From: Rostratula benghalensis
Lineage: Eukaryota; Chordata; Aves; Charadriiformes; Rostratulidae
NCBI GenBank assembly: GCA_013399305.1
Contig: VXAI01000115.1
Coordinates: forward strand, 2,483,233-2,547,232
Length of the DNA: 64,000 nucleotides
Reading direction: 5' to 3'
A program made the position numbers and the translations under genes. Positions 14,801 to 24,400 of this stretch are shown here, in pieces. Under the pieces are notes generated by a model. The model had not been told where the DNA came from, made no database searches, and saw only the letters and a program-made list of their open reading frames with translations. The first letter of the stretch is position 1. Every line of letters begins with the position of its first letter.

Positions 14801-17567
14801 ACTACTTTTTAGAAGAGAAAAATCCCAGACAAAGTCTGGAGAAGCAGGAAGCAAAGACTGCAGCTATGATTTGAAGACAGCCTTTGCCAAGGTAAATAAC
14901 AGGGAAGTTGAAACACACGAGGTAGTTCCTTCCCCATGGAGAATGGGGACAGGTGAAGAAACTGAGAAGAGATGAATCCTAGCACACACATATATGAAAA
15001 GCGATATACAAAGACTAGCTTTAAAAACAAAGAGGACAACTGAGAGTAAGATTATACAATATATGGAGGATAAAGTACTTTTAGCTTCTTTGTATAAACT
15101 AGGAAATGATACTAGATCGCTTGCCTGCTTTTCCCAAGGTGAACTCCACCAAAACGATGATTTTGCTGCTGTTAAGCATCCTGTCCCTCCTCCCACCCAC
15201 GAAAACCTTATCACCCTTCCTCTCTGCCCAACTAAGATACAAAGCTGCCACCCTCAACAAAACGCCTTCTGTCTTATTTCCCATAAAACAGGCTATCACT
15301 ACAGGAGGCGTTACTTACCGGGAGCAGCCGTGGCATAAGGAGTGCTTCGTTTGTACTGGATGCAAGAAGCAGTTGTCTGGCCAACGCTTTACCTCCAGGG
15401 ATGAGTTTGCCTATTGCCTGAGCTGCTTCTGCAACCTCTACGCCAAGAAGTGTGCTGGATGCACAAACCCCATCAGTGGTAGGTCTCTTTAAACGTTGGG
15501 TGTTTTGTTGAGGAACTGCTTCTAATATTAAAAAAGGTTCAGTAATTACATTCTGAGTAAGTTGAGAGAATCAAGGCGCTATACAATTCAGGACGTGTGA
15601 ACTTAAAATGCTTATGATGCCTTTCGAGGGCCTAACAAAAAGAAATGGAAGAAGTCCTTGAATGGAAATTTCCTCCTTTTCACCTGATTTTCATGGAATA
15701 TGGTGGACACGGTAACAGAGCTCTGCATGTAGCGGGATATGTATGTTCTGTACATCATTCCACTTGTGTTGATGAGAGGGATCACTGACCTCAGCAACAA
15801 CAGTCCTTCTGCCAGCAGGAAGTGTCTGCCTGGCTTATACCTTGTGCTTTGGCATGGCACGTTTCTTCCCTGACTATTCAGGACAGCAACTGAGAAATCA
15901 CAAGTCTTTCCAGATACTGTTTTCCAGCACAAAAGTACTTAAAGGAGCAACTGCTTAGAGCTTTACTAGGAAACCCTCAGCATTAAAATATAACCTCCTC
16001 TATGAAGTAATCAGCATCTAAGAGGTCCATAGGGTCCATCTATCTGGATCATTTTCTCCCTTGTTACTGCTCTGCCCTTGCATCCCTCATTAACATACTC
16101 TTGATGGCACAGCTCCTAGAGAAGTCAGTGTGTAACACCACAGGTACTGGTTTCCATTGGTGTGAAACAGGCATTTCCCTTTTGAATATTGCAGTCCTCT
16201 CTATTGCATGCTGGCTTTTCCAATGTTGGCAAAACAAAACAAAAATGCCTTGTCAGGTAAGAGATATGCCCAACTAAATCTTTTCACTGACTTCCAACTC
16301 ATCATTCCGATGACTCATACTCAAGTTGCTTGTCATTTCTGAGGTCAAGCAAGAGATAATTGCTACAAAGAGACATTTGTCTCTTTTTCCTGTACAACTT
16401 CAATACCCTTTATGATAATCTCCATAGACTCAAACTCTTCAATGTCTTTTGCAGTTTGCTAACCTGCTTCTTTTCTTGAGGCACTCCTCCTTCAAAGCTA
16501 CGAATCAAGTCATGACACAACCTGACGGACTTCAATGATCTAAACCCATTTTTACAAAACAAAATTAACTTGTTCAGATGCCATAGAACATTCTGTAAAA
16601 AAAAAAACTATCAAACTTCTGTCCAAGGACAGTTGCTTTTCTTTTCCTCTGCTGTATATCACAGTGCCATCCCTTGAAAGTTCATTTCTGCTATCATCAC
16701 CAGTGACAACAGCCTGGTCCACTGACTTAGCTGAAGGCAACAGAACTACTTGAGGATGGAAATGTTACTTGCTACAGAACAAGGGTGGCAAAATTGGCAC
16801 AGCAACAAATAGATTTGTCACAATGGAATTTTTTCACTACTTTATGTCGGATATCCATGAGGGGTGTCAGAAATAGAATAGTTACAGTTGGAAGAGACCT
16901 TAGAGATCATCAAGTTCCAGCCCCCTTGCCATGGGCAGGGACACCTCCCACCAGACCAGGTTGCTCAAAGCCCCATCCAGCCTGGCCTTGAATGCTCCCA
17001 GGGATAGAGCATCCACAACTTCCCTGGGCAAGCTGTTCCAGTGTCTCACCACCCTCACAGGAAAGAATTTCTTTCTGGTATCTAATCTAAATCTCCACAC
17101 TTCCAATTTAAAGCCATTACCCCTTGTCCTGTCACTACACTTGCTGACAAAGAGTCCCTTCTCCAGCTCTCCTGTAAGCTCCCTTCAGATATTGGAAGGC
17201 TGCTATAAGGTCTCCCTGGAGCCTCCTCTTCTCCAGGCTGAACAAGCCCAGCTCTCTCAGCCTGTCTTCATAGGAAAGGTGCTCCATCCCTCTGATCATC
17301 TTTGAGGCCCTCCACTGAACCCATTCCAACACGTCCATGTCCTTCCTGTCTCGTGCACCACTCCATGGCTGAAGTGCTATTTTCTTGTAACAGAATGCTT
17401 TTGCTTTTCAAACAGGACTCGGAGGAACCAAGTACATCTCCTTTGAAGAACGGCAGTGGCATAATGATTGCTTTAACTGCAAGAAGTGCTCTCTCTCATT
17501 AGTGGGTCGCGGCTTCCTCACAGAAAGGGATGACATCCTTTGCCCTGAATGTGGGAAGGATATTTAA
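2671..17567 (+). CDS. FHL2: FHL2, four and a half LIM domains protein 2 (spliced, 5 coding exons, 279 aa)
   Basis: Whole-gene entry; the exons are listed separately. Joining 2671-2826, 10254-10428, 13431-13600, 15292-15478 and 17416-17567 gives 840 nt, that is 279 codons plus TAA, the length I know for mammalian FHL2. Zinc ligands seen: half LIM C7, C10, C28, C31; LIM1 C40, C43, H62, C65, C68, C71, C89, C92; LIM2 C101, C104, H123, C126, C129, C132, C150, C153; LIM3 C162, C165, H182, C185, C188, C191, C209, C212; LIM4 C221, C224, H245, C248, C251, C254, C272, C275. None is lost. FHL2 is known as a LIM-only adaptor moving between focal adhesions, sarcomeres and nucleus, binding integrins, beta-catenin, androgen receptor and others. 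The start is the first ATG of its exon and matches the conserved MTERFDC start. It converges on ashwin. Confidence 0.97.
2985..3440 (+). mobile_element. CR1 LINE fragment, reverse transcriptase region, decayed
   Basis: Translated pieces read [16 protein letters not shown], then FANDTKLGG, then DLDRLESW, the order of the CR1 ORF2 reverse transcriptase. Stops and frame changes follow after about 3155. The catalytic FADD box reads FAND (3093-3104). Both the 5' part and the 3' UTR tail are missing, so only an internal piece remains. Borders are approximate. Confidence 0.9.
4505..4610. repeat. Alternating TA/CA-rich simple sequence
   Basis: Imperfect run of alternating purine-pyrimidine steps (TATACATGTGTATG, ATATACACATATACACGTACAC, ATGTATATACATTATGTATATACG). 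It is a degenerate microsatellite. Confidence 0.8.
5941..6016. repeat. A/C-rich simple sequence
   Basis: Low-complexity tract of AAAC, AACC and CAAA units with almost no G or T. Confidence 0.75.
10254..10428 (+). CDS. FHL2: FHL2 coding exon 2 (residues 53-110 plus first base of 111)
   Basis: Acceptor ...TTCTACAG at 10253, donor GTTAGG at 10429. It encodes [13 protein letters not shown] onward: the rest of LIM1 (H62, C65, C68, C71, C89, C92) and the opening CNEC of LIM2. It leaves one base, completed by exon 3 as Gly111. Confidence 0.97.
10429..13430 (+). other. FHL2: FHL2 intron between coding exons 2 and 3
   Basis: A 3.0 kb GT-AG intron. It holds a 21-nt poly-A run at 13179-13199 and, near 11865-11925, a half-copy resembling the repeat motif seen in the FHL2 3' UTR hairpin. 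No coding signal. Confidence 0.85.
13179..13199. repeat. Poly-A run (21 nt)
   Basis: Uninterrupted A tract in the FHL2 intron before coding exon 3. No attached retrocopy recognised. Confidence 0.9.
13431..13600 (+). CDS. FHL2: FHL2 coding exon 3 (residues 111-167)
   Basis: Acceptor ...CTCATTACAG, donor GTAGTG. It encodes [15 protein letters not shown] to CVQCKK: the remainder of LIM2 and the first CVQC knuckle of LIM3. It ends in phase 0. Confidence 0.97.
13601..15291 (+). other. FHL2: FHL2 intron between coding exons 3 and 4
   Basis: A 1.7 kb GT-AG intron with a short ATCC tetranucleotide array near 14496-14515. The 117-codon open frame around 14210 is pyrimidine-rich and shows no family resemblance. 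Confidence 0.85.
14496..14515. repeat. Short (ATCC)n microsatellite
   Basis: About four and a half ATCC units in an FHL2 intron. Confidence 0.85.
15292..15478 (+). CDS. FHL2: FHL2 coding exon 4 (residues 168-229 plus first base of 230)
   Basis: Acceptor ...ATAAAACAG, donor GTAGGT. It encodes [18 protein letters not shown] to NPIS: the rest of LIM3 and the first CAGC knuckle of LIM4. The reading frame stays open upstream of the acceptor to an ATG at 15106 (see findings), but the conserved protein starts at the acceptor. Confidence 0.97.
15479..17415 (+). other. FHL2: FHL2 intron between coding exons 4 and 5
   Basis: A 1.9 kb GT-AG intron. Its 3' quarter is a reverse-oriented CR1 fragment (16872-17350). 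The rest is unremarkable. Confidence 0.85.
16872..17350 (-). mobile_element. CR1 LINE 3'-end fragment in last FHL2 intron
   Basis: On the minus strand it translates to the CR1 C-terminal region ([35 protein letters not shown], then [20 protein letters not shown]), followed by the 3' UTR tail that reads on the plus strand as TTGGAAGAGACCTTAGAGAT. It is 5'-truncated as usual and ends about 65 bp before the FHL2 terminal-exon acceptor. Confidence 0.92.
17416..17567 (+). CDS. FHL2: FHL2 coding exon 5, terminal (residues 230-279)
   Basis: Acceptor ...TTCAAACAG, stop TAA at 17565-17567. It encodes [18 protein letters not shown] to CGKDI, completing LIM4 (H245, C248, C251, C254, C272, C275). A CR1 fragment ends only about 65 bp upstream of this acceptor. 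Confidence 0.97.
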
Positions 17568-17967
17568 AGCTCAAAATAAGAGGTGGGAAAAAGGGAAGGA
17601 ACTCATGCTTGCAATATATAGTCTGAAATACACGGATGTTCAGAACTAGCTTTGGCACTCTGTGTTTTGCTGTACTATTAACATCACTTAACCTTTTTCT
17701 TCCAACTCTCCAAATCTGGAGGGAAAACAACTTCAAAATATCTAGCAGCAGTGTTGGTGTTTAAGATTCCTACAGCTAACCAAAACTAATGCAAAACCTG
17801 AGATATAAAACCATTTGGGTGTTATTGCCATAACATACTCTTTTTGTGTTGTTGGGTTGGTTTGTGTTTTTTTTTTTTCCTTCCACTAAATATGCCAGTT
17901 ACAAGCAAGTGCTATAGTTCAAGGATTACAATGGCCATGCACTGCACATTCATAGATGGGTATTCCA

Positions 17968-18036
17968 GGTGAAACCTTCAGCCCACTGAAATCAATGGCA
18001 AACACCATTCCACTTCAATAAGGCTGTGGTCTCACC
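17968..18036 (+). repeat. Imperfect inverted repeat, repeat-derived hairpin in FHL2 3' UTR
   Basis: Left arm 17968-17998 begins GGTGAAACC and ends AATCAATGG; right arm 18005-18036 begins CCATTCCACTTCAAT and ends GGTCTCACC. The reverse complement of the right arm aligns with the left with few mismatches, leaving a 6-nt loop. From memory it resembles an old, self-complementary interspersed repeat frequent in sauropsid genomes; I cannot name the family with certainty. Confidence 0.65.
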
Positions 18037-18291
18037 TCAGTGTTCTTAACTATGTGACTAGTGTGTGCTGTCAAGTGTGTAGAAAGTCTGCAAACCTAGA
18101 GGGTGTTTCAATGTACAAGGATTTGTGCCATGCCATAAAGAGATAATGGAAAACCAGTTGAAGTGGGAGTGCTTCGTAACAGGTACATATTTTATTGCAT
18201 GACCAGCTGACCATTGTGTGAGGTACAAGTTCTGATTGACAGTGTCAGTATTACAGTTAGTCGACATTACACTGCAAATTGTACTTTTCAA

Positions 18292-18297
18292 AATAAA
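18292..18297 (+). terminator. FHL2: Probable FHL2 polyadenylation signal AATAAA
   Basis: Canonical hexamer about 725 bp after the FHL2 stop, followed 17 bp later by TGTGTTTGTGC, a good downstream GU-rich element. A second AATAAA at 18357-18362 could give a slightly longer 3' end. Confidence 0.65.
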
Positions 18298-18312
18298 CTC
18301 ATTTAAAACAAA

Positions 18313-19895
18313 AATGTGTTTGTGCTTTAATTGCATTTACAAATGAGGTATTTACAAATAAAATGCTTTCAGAGTCTGAAGAAACAACACGGGAGACATA
18401 GAAACACAACCCTTTTTGCACCCAGTCATTATGAACCGTGGTGTCTAGACAATCCTCACAGGGGCCTTGCCGATATTTCAGTTAGCAGGAGGCTGATGTC
18501 AGTGGAAAAATTATCAGCAAAATTGAACAACTGTAAGAAAAATACCAAATCGACTGCAGCCGATAAAAATGTATGCATAGGCTCTAAACTCAAACCCAAA
18601 ATATTACTGTTCTCAGCAAGCAAGGAGGTCAAGACACAAGATGTACACTTCTGACTTTTGCAAATTAAAACTTCTCTATTAGGGCATGCTTTAATTTTGT
18701 TCTGCATCGTAATAGGCAATATCCCTTGCTCTAGCATCATTTCTGCTATGTCTGCTGCAAAGCCAACTGTCAGCAACAGCACGCCGTCAGGACAATAAAA
18801 ATCAAGAGGAAACAATCCAAAGGAAGATAACTTCCCAAAGCAAACTTCAAGAAATATGGCCATATTATGCAATGTACAGTTCTGGTACACCTTCCAGATG
18901 GATATTAGTTTGTATCCAAAAAAAGGAGAAATGTAATACGTTGCACTTTCAACAGAAATCTTCAGATGTGGGAAGAAGAATTAGCAATATACTTACTCTG
19001 CGTGTGACTGGGTAGGGAAAGTTTGCTTCTAGATCCTGCCACCGCTCTTGAATTTTTTTTTCTGTACAAAGTGCTTACAAGTCATTCCTCTCTCATTAAT
19101 TCAACAAGTTAAATAGATGCATCAGATCAGATATGGTTCACTGTACACCATTTGAAGAACTTGGCTGCCTGACATTTTTGAAGTACACACCATGCTAATC
19201 TGATCTCACTGAAAGACTGAATTCTATCCTTTGGTGACTTCATTCTATGAGGAAGGCTGTAGTAAAGAATAGCCAGAAAAATCACTTTTATATCCACGCC
19301 TCCCAAAGGAGAGCAAGCACCTTACTTAGTTTCTCCTCTGGGGTCTGGCAATCCCCCAGCGCACTACAGCTCTGCTCTAGCCCTTTGCTGAGAGAAGGAT
19401 TAGCTAAGGGGGTAGTGGAAGGTTGTCAGAGCAGGATGCCTTGTACCTTGTCCCCCCCAAACGCTGGATTAGATGGCAAAATGTTCCCAGCTTCAGGGAG
19501 AATGCAGGTCAAAACATGACAAGGCTGGAAAGCATACTGGCCTGAAAATGAGATTGTTACCATGCAACAGCAGCATCACGCTATTATTCTGCCTATCACT
19601 CCTTAACACATACCGACACACACGTGCTCCTAGCAACTGAAACAGTAACAAAACATAGCCCAGACCCCAAACCTCTGCCAAGAAGCCACCCACAAAACAG
19701 AACTCCTACCAGCCTGTTACACTTGAAGTGGAAGGACCAGCACTTCACATGATACTAACTGCTGCTAAAACTCTGAAGTAGCTACTGAGCCTTTTACCCT
19801 GTAAGCATTGGTTTTAATCGCTTCTATTTATCACGAAATATAACTGTATAAAATGAACAAGCTTAGTTGCATCACAAAAACAAACCAGCACTACT
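18313..19895. other. Gap between the convergent 3' ends of FHL2 and ashwin
   Basis: About 1.6 kb separates the inferred cleavage sites. Open frames of 107 codons (plus, 18331-18654) and 144 codons (minus, 18456-18890) overlap here, but neither resembles a protein family I know. No repeat is recognised. Confidence 0.6.
18357..18362 (+). terminator. FHL2: Alternative FHL2 polyadenylation signal AATAAA
   Basis: Second hexamer 65 bp after the first. Its downstream region is less clearly GU-rich, so it ranks second. Confidence 0.3.
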
Positions 19896-19897
19896 TT

Positions 19898-21409
19898 GTT
19901 TGCTTTTAATTGAATTTATTTAAATAGGATAAGGCTACTTAAAAGACACCTCTTTACATATAAAATGTACATTACGTTAAAGTTGGCTGTACTCAAGTAC
20001 AAAAACTGCACAAGTGTTTAGTAAAAGGGAAGCAGCACACAATATTTCAAAACATACACACATTCTTACCAGTTTACAGCATTGGAGAAGTGCCTTTTAT
20101 GTCACAACAGTGAATGGAGAACTTCTGTCAGTAATGAATTAAGCTACAGGTTTTGGTTTCAACATTAACCAATGTTAAAAATGTAAACAAGCTTTCAGAT
20201 CACTACTCACAACTTCTTTTAGTGAGTTAACTAAGTGGATTCAGACGATTTTGGTTTTGTTCTACTAAGTCTGGGAGCATTATTAATATTTACCATCCAT
20301 ATGTAAAATGGATCTAAATTAGCTTCCATCCTGCGTCGCTGAGATTTAATAAAAACTTTTCCAGCAATTTAACTAGATCTCTGCCTTATAAGGCACTACC
20401 AATAAATCCAGATCAAATGCCACGTTTCACAGAAAACCAACATCCATGTTAAATTACCAAAGGAAGGGAAAACAGGCTGTGGATTGTAGGGTTGGGGGTT
20501 TTTTAAGAATGCAACTACATACACTAATGCCCTCAAGGTACTTCTTTGTCTTCCTATCCTTGTCCTTCTCCAACTATTAATTCAAAAAGCACTGGCCTGC
20601 ATTCCAAAGTTTTTTTGCCATATTTTATAAGCATGACCGTAACCAGGAAAACAAGCAAATCTGCTACACCAGCACATTTTTATGCTTATGCATGTATAAA
20701 ATATGCCTGTGTATTTCAGAAAACATGGCACTAATCCATTCACTACTTCCTCTCAAAGATTCATATCAGCCTAATAACATACTTCCACCCGTGCATTTCT
20801 TGCTTCATATGCCAATAAGAGAAACTTCAATTTGAAGTAATGCTCTTAAATAGTTCATCTCTTATTATCAACCTAACTTGCACTGTAAATTCCATACTTC
20901 TGTTTTGTGCAACAAAAAGGGGGGGGGGGAAAAAAAGTTTGTCTCAGACTATCTTGTTAGCAGAATGGTCAGTTTTCTTATCTAAATGGATTATCTTTTT
21001 GAAGCCAAGAAGATTCTTGAGATCACTCTGAATCTCAATGAACAAAACTGAATCTTACTGAAACTAACAAACAAAAAAATTACATATATTTATATCTGTG
21101 AATCATAGGGACATGCAGGAGATGAACTATAATAATTTTGAAAACTAAAAGTGAGGGGGTTAGTATATTGTAACATTACCATCTTTCAAAGAAGTAATGA
21201 ACTACTTGGTGTACAAGAGTAGACACTCTTAAGGTGATTGGTGACAATGACTCCAGCTTTACAACAGGGAACTATTAAACTTGTTAAAAACTCACAGCAA
21301 TCTAAGTCCCTGTAATGTTTAAAAAGAGTTGTACTTAAACTGTTTAAATATGACTTATCTGTTTGAAAACAGGGAAGTAATATTTATGTTTCAAGCACCA
21401 TGAGCTACT
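19898..21409 (-). other. C2orf49: Ashwin 3' UTR (approximate end)
   Basis: About 1.5 kb of AT-rich minus-strand sequence from the stop to the first AATAAA that has a good GU-rich downstream element (19915-19920). The exact end is inferred. Confidence 0.6.
19915..19920 (-). terminator. C2orf49: Probable ashwin polyadenylation signal AATAAA (minus strand)
   Basis: Plus-strand TTTATT. On the minus strand it is followed within 15-45 nt by GGTTTGTTTTTGTG, a GU-rich downstream element. Confidence 0.55.
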
Positions 21410-21466
21410 TTATGGCCACGTGACATGCTGGATTTTCTTCTTTGCTTCTGTAGGCTTCAAGTCACT
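21410..21466 (-). CDS. C2orf49: Ashwin coding exon 4, terminal (residues 236-253)
   Basis: A small 57-nt coding segment after acceptor ...CTTCTATTCCAG, reading [18 protein letters not shown] then TAA at 21412-21410. The IQHVTWP ending matches the human C-terminus, which proves the exon although it is too short to stand out as an open frame. Confidence 0.93.
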   Translation of the reverse strand, partial: SDLKPTEAKKKIQHVTWP

Positions 21467-24400
21467 CTGGAATAGAAGAAAATATATAAGTATTCTGATG
21501 TACACTGTGCAAGTAGAAGTCAGTAATTAACCTGCCGCATTCGAATCTAGCACTGACTACTGCTGTACAACGGCTTTCTATTGCCATCTTGTGGAGAAAA
21601 TTAAGTATCACAGAACTTCTCAAGATAAAAAACAAAGCAAGTGAATTTAACTACTAGCAAATCATACTTGTCTTTTGCTTTTTGTTAATGCTACAATTAA
21701 TTATGTGAACATATCTTTCAATTATGCAGCTTAGAAACAGGTATGTATTGGGGTTTCAAAATATACTTCCAAAGTAATTTCAGATTGCTATCTTAAAATG
21801 CTTGTTGAAATGGGATTATATAATTAAAAATAAACATACAATTAGGAAACTGATTTACTTCTGTCAAATAATTAAAAAGTTAGAAAAATAGAAGGAAAAG
21901 CAGATCTTCCTTTGTAATGACCTGCACAAAAAAGTGAAACAATTGCCAGAGCCTCAGATGAAATCATCCTTCAAGTCCTGCTCCAAGAAACCAGGAAAAA
22001 AAAAAAAAATCAAGCAAGCCCAGTGTAAAAGAATGAGAGGCTGGAGCAGTGAAACAATTACCTTTCACCATCTAAAATAAGGGAAAAAAATCTGAGAAAT
22101 TAAGGCTTTAGCAGTTTACACAAGCAGTGTAAAGACACATATGTGAGTTTTCGAGAACATTCTGCAACAGACTAGTTTAGGGAACACAATACATAAACAT
22201 CTCCTTAAGAGTTTAAACAGTTTATTTACAGCAAGCCTGTGTACTGCGACCACAGAAAGGTTGAAAGGGATTAGGCCCAAAGACCAGAAGGATAGTTTTG
22301 TGTTAGTCAGCTCAAGAACTTCAGTTTTTCTTGAAAGTCAAGGAGCAGTCACTTGCTTAAAATTGTCGCTACTGTCATTATACTAAAAATACATCAGGCT
22401 TTACAGTCTACAGCCATCTGCCACGTGTACTGACTCCTGCTGGCTTCACCACTTATTATTCAACACCATGATCCTTAATTTCAGACAGTTCAGTAACATC
22501 CACACAACACATTTGCCTAATTTCAAACATATCTGACCGACGTTAACCAAGGCATGACTGAACTCACCAGTCCTGACTTGGACAACACAACCTGTGGCTA
22601 AGATAGAAAGTCAAGTGTCAGAATTCATAGCTTCCGAGAGCCAGTTATGCAGTGTCACTTAACTGTGGTCATCATTGTGTCTACCAAACATTTAAAGCAA
22701 ATATAAAGAAGCTGTGAAGCAAATATAAAGAAGCTGTGTTGAAGCAGTTCAACTAAACAACTTTCAAAAGCTCTGTAGATTCAGTTCTGACGAATACTTC
22801 AAGAGTTTTAAATACTGAAATAAATTAGTGATACTGTTTAGAAGGAAACACACCTCTCCAGCATGAATTTGATTCAGGGCCTCGGCCATGATTCTTGTAA
22901 AAGTTCCTTAAGCTGTCTTTCAGAACAGCCATGTGTGTAGGTGCTTGGGTTTAACAGAAGTCTGATAGAACCTACCAATCCACACAGCAAGGCTATTACC
23001 TGTATTCTTTCATGAAACTAGTTCAAGGTTTTGATGTGTGGGGTTTAAAAAAAAAATTCATGAGAAAATCCTGAGAAAACAGAAATTAGGTCTGGTGTCC
23101 TGGGAAAACTTTCCATCTATGTAATTGCCCACTGCTTACTAAAACTTCCCCTGCAATTCAACTGCAAACAGATATTTCCATTTCTTCCTTTGAAAAGCCC
23201 AAATTTATTCCAGATATTCCTGTATTCCAGTGGAAAGTTCCTTCATTCGTACTAGGAGGGAATACAACACAAATATAAAACTTATCTATCCCTCATGGTA
23301 TGTTTTAAAGAGGTGGTGGCCCATTGCTCACTGGTAAGTCTTTAATCACTGTCAAAATTAAACACTGCTCTATCCTTCTCCCCAACTAGCAGCTACATTC
23401 AGCACCATTACCTACACTTTCAAAGATACGTCCCTCTTGAATTTGTGTATCCTGCCTTGTCTCTTCTCTCATCTCTTCATCTCACCAGCCTCATTCTGCC
23501 CCCATCTGTAGCATAGTTCTCTTCTCCACAGAAAATTTGTTTCCAGCTGAATCTAACTTGCAAAGAAAGTAACTGTTTGCCTTTATGGTTAACAGCTCAG
23601 TCACTAGTCCCTCTCCTTGAGGGCAGCATCCTTCTGTTCAAGATCTCAGTGTGTCTCTCTTATCTTACAGAAGCCCAGACACCCGATTAAGACCACCATG
23701 GCTCAAAATGAGCACTCAACCTTAGGCCTCTCGGTTCAGCTAGTAAGGTTTGTTGTTAGGGCTTCTCATGCAGACCCACAATCCAGGCAGCTCTCCAGAT
23801 TTTCACATCCAGTTCCTTCCTCTAGCTTGCCAATTCCTACATGAGATTGAAAACAGATGGCTTTCTGCCTCTAAGGATATATTCTACAGCTCTCAGCATC
23901 TCGCTTCAGTACTTCTAACATCTCTTCCTTCAGTTTGACAAATGAAAGCTGGTCCTACTCAACCAGTCAAGTGTGGTTGGTACAAATGCTACCATTCCAT
24001 CTTTTTCTTCTCCACTACAGAAAACAAACCACTCGTCTTCCCCTTCAGGCTGTTTGTATTTTCCTAATACTTGTTCTCTCTCTCTCTCTATCAGACCTAC
24101 CAGTAGGATTATTTTGTTTGTGTTTTATTTGACTGCTACCAGCACCACCATAACATTACCTACTTACTCATCTTAAAATTATATGCACATTTTCTACAGG
24201 AAACTCTTACAAGGCTATACCCTCTGGCCCCTGCAAGTTTCAATTAAAAAAAAAAAAAAAAAAAGGCAAGCTGTAAAACAAGCTATCAAGTGTACATACC
24301 GGCAAATCAGATTCTTCTTTTGGAACAGCTCTCTTTAACTTCACAACAGTAGCTCCTGCTACTGGAGACAAAGGGTACACCTTCAGATTAGCCAATACAC

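Larger units (their letters stand above)
17568..18312 (+). other. FHL2: FHL2 3' UTR (approximate end)
   Basis: About 745 nt from the stop to the first good polyadenylation signal. It contains a U-rich stretch near 17840-17880 and a repeat-derived imperfect hairpin at 17968-18036. The end is set from AATAAA at 18292 followed by a TG-rich element at 18314-18325; the cleavage position itself is inferred. Confidence 0.7.
21467..24299 (-). other. C2orf49: Ashwin intron 3
   Basis: 2.8 kb GT-AG intron. It contains a perfect 22-bp tandem duplication (22695-22738), a short CT run near 24069-24089 and a 19-nt poly-A (24246-24264). No exon is recognised. Confidence 0.85.
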
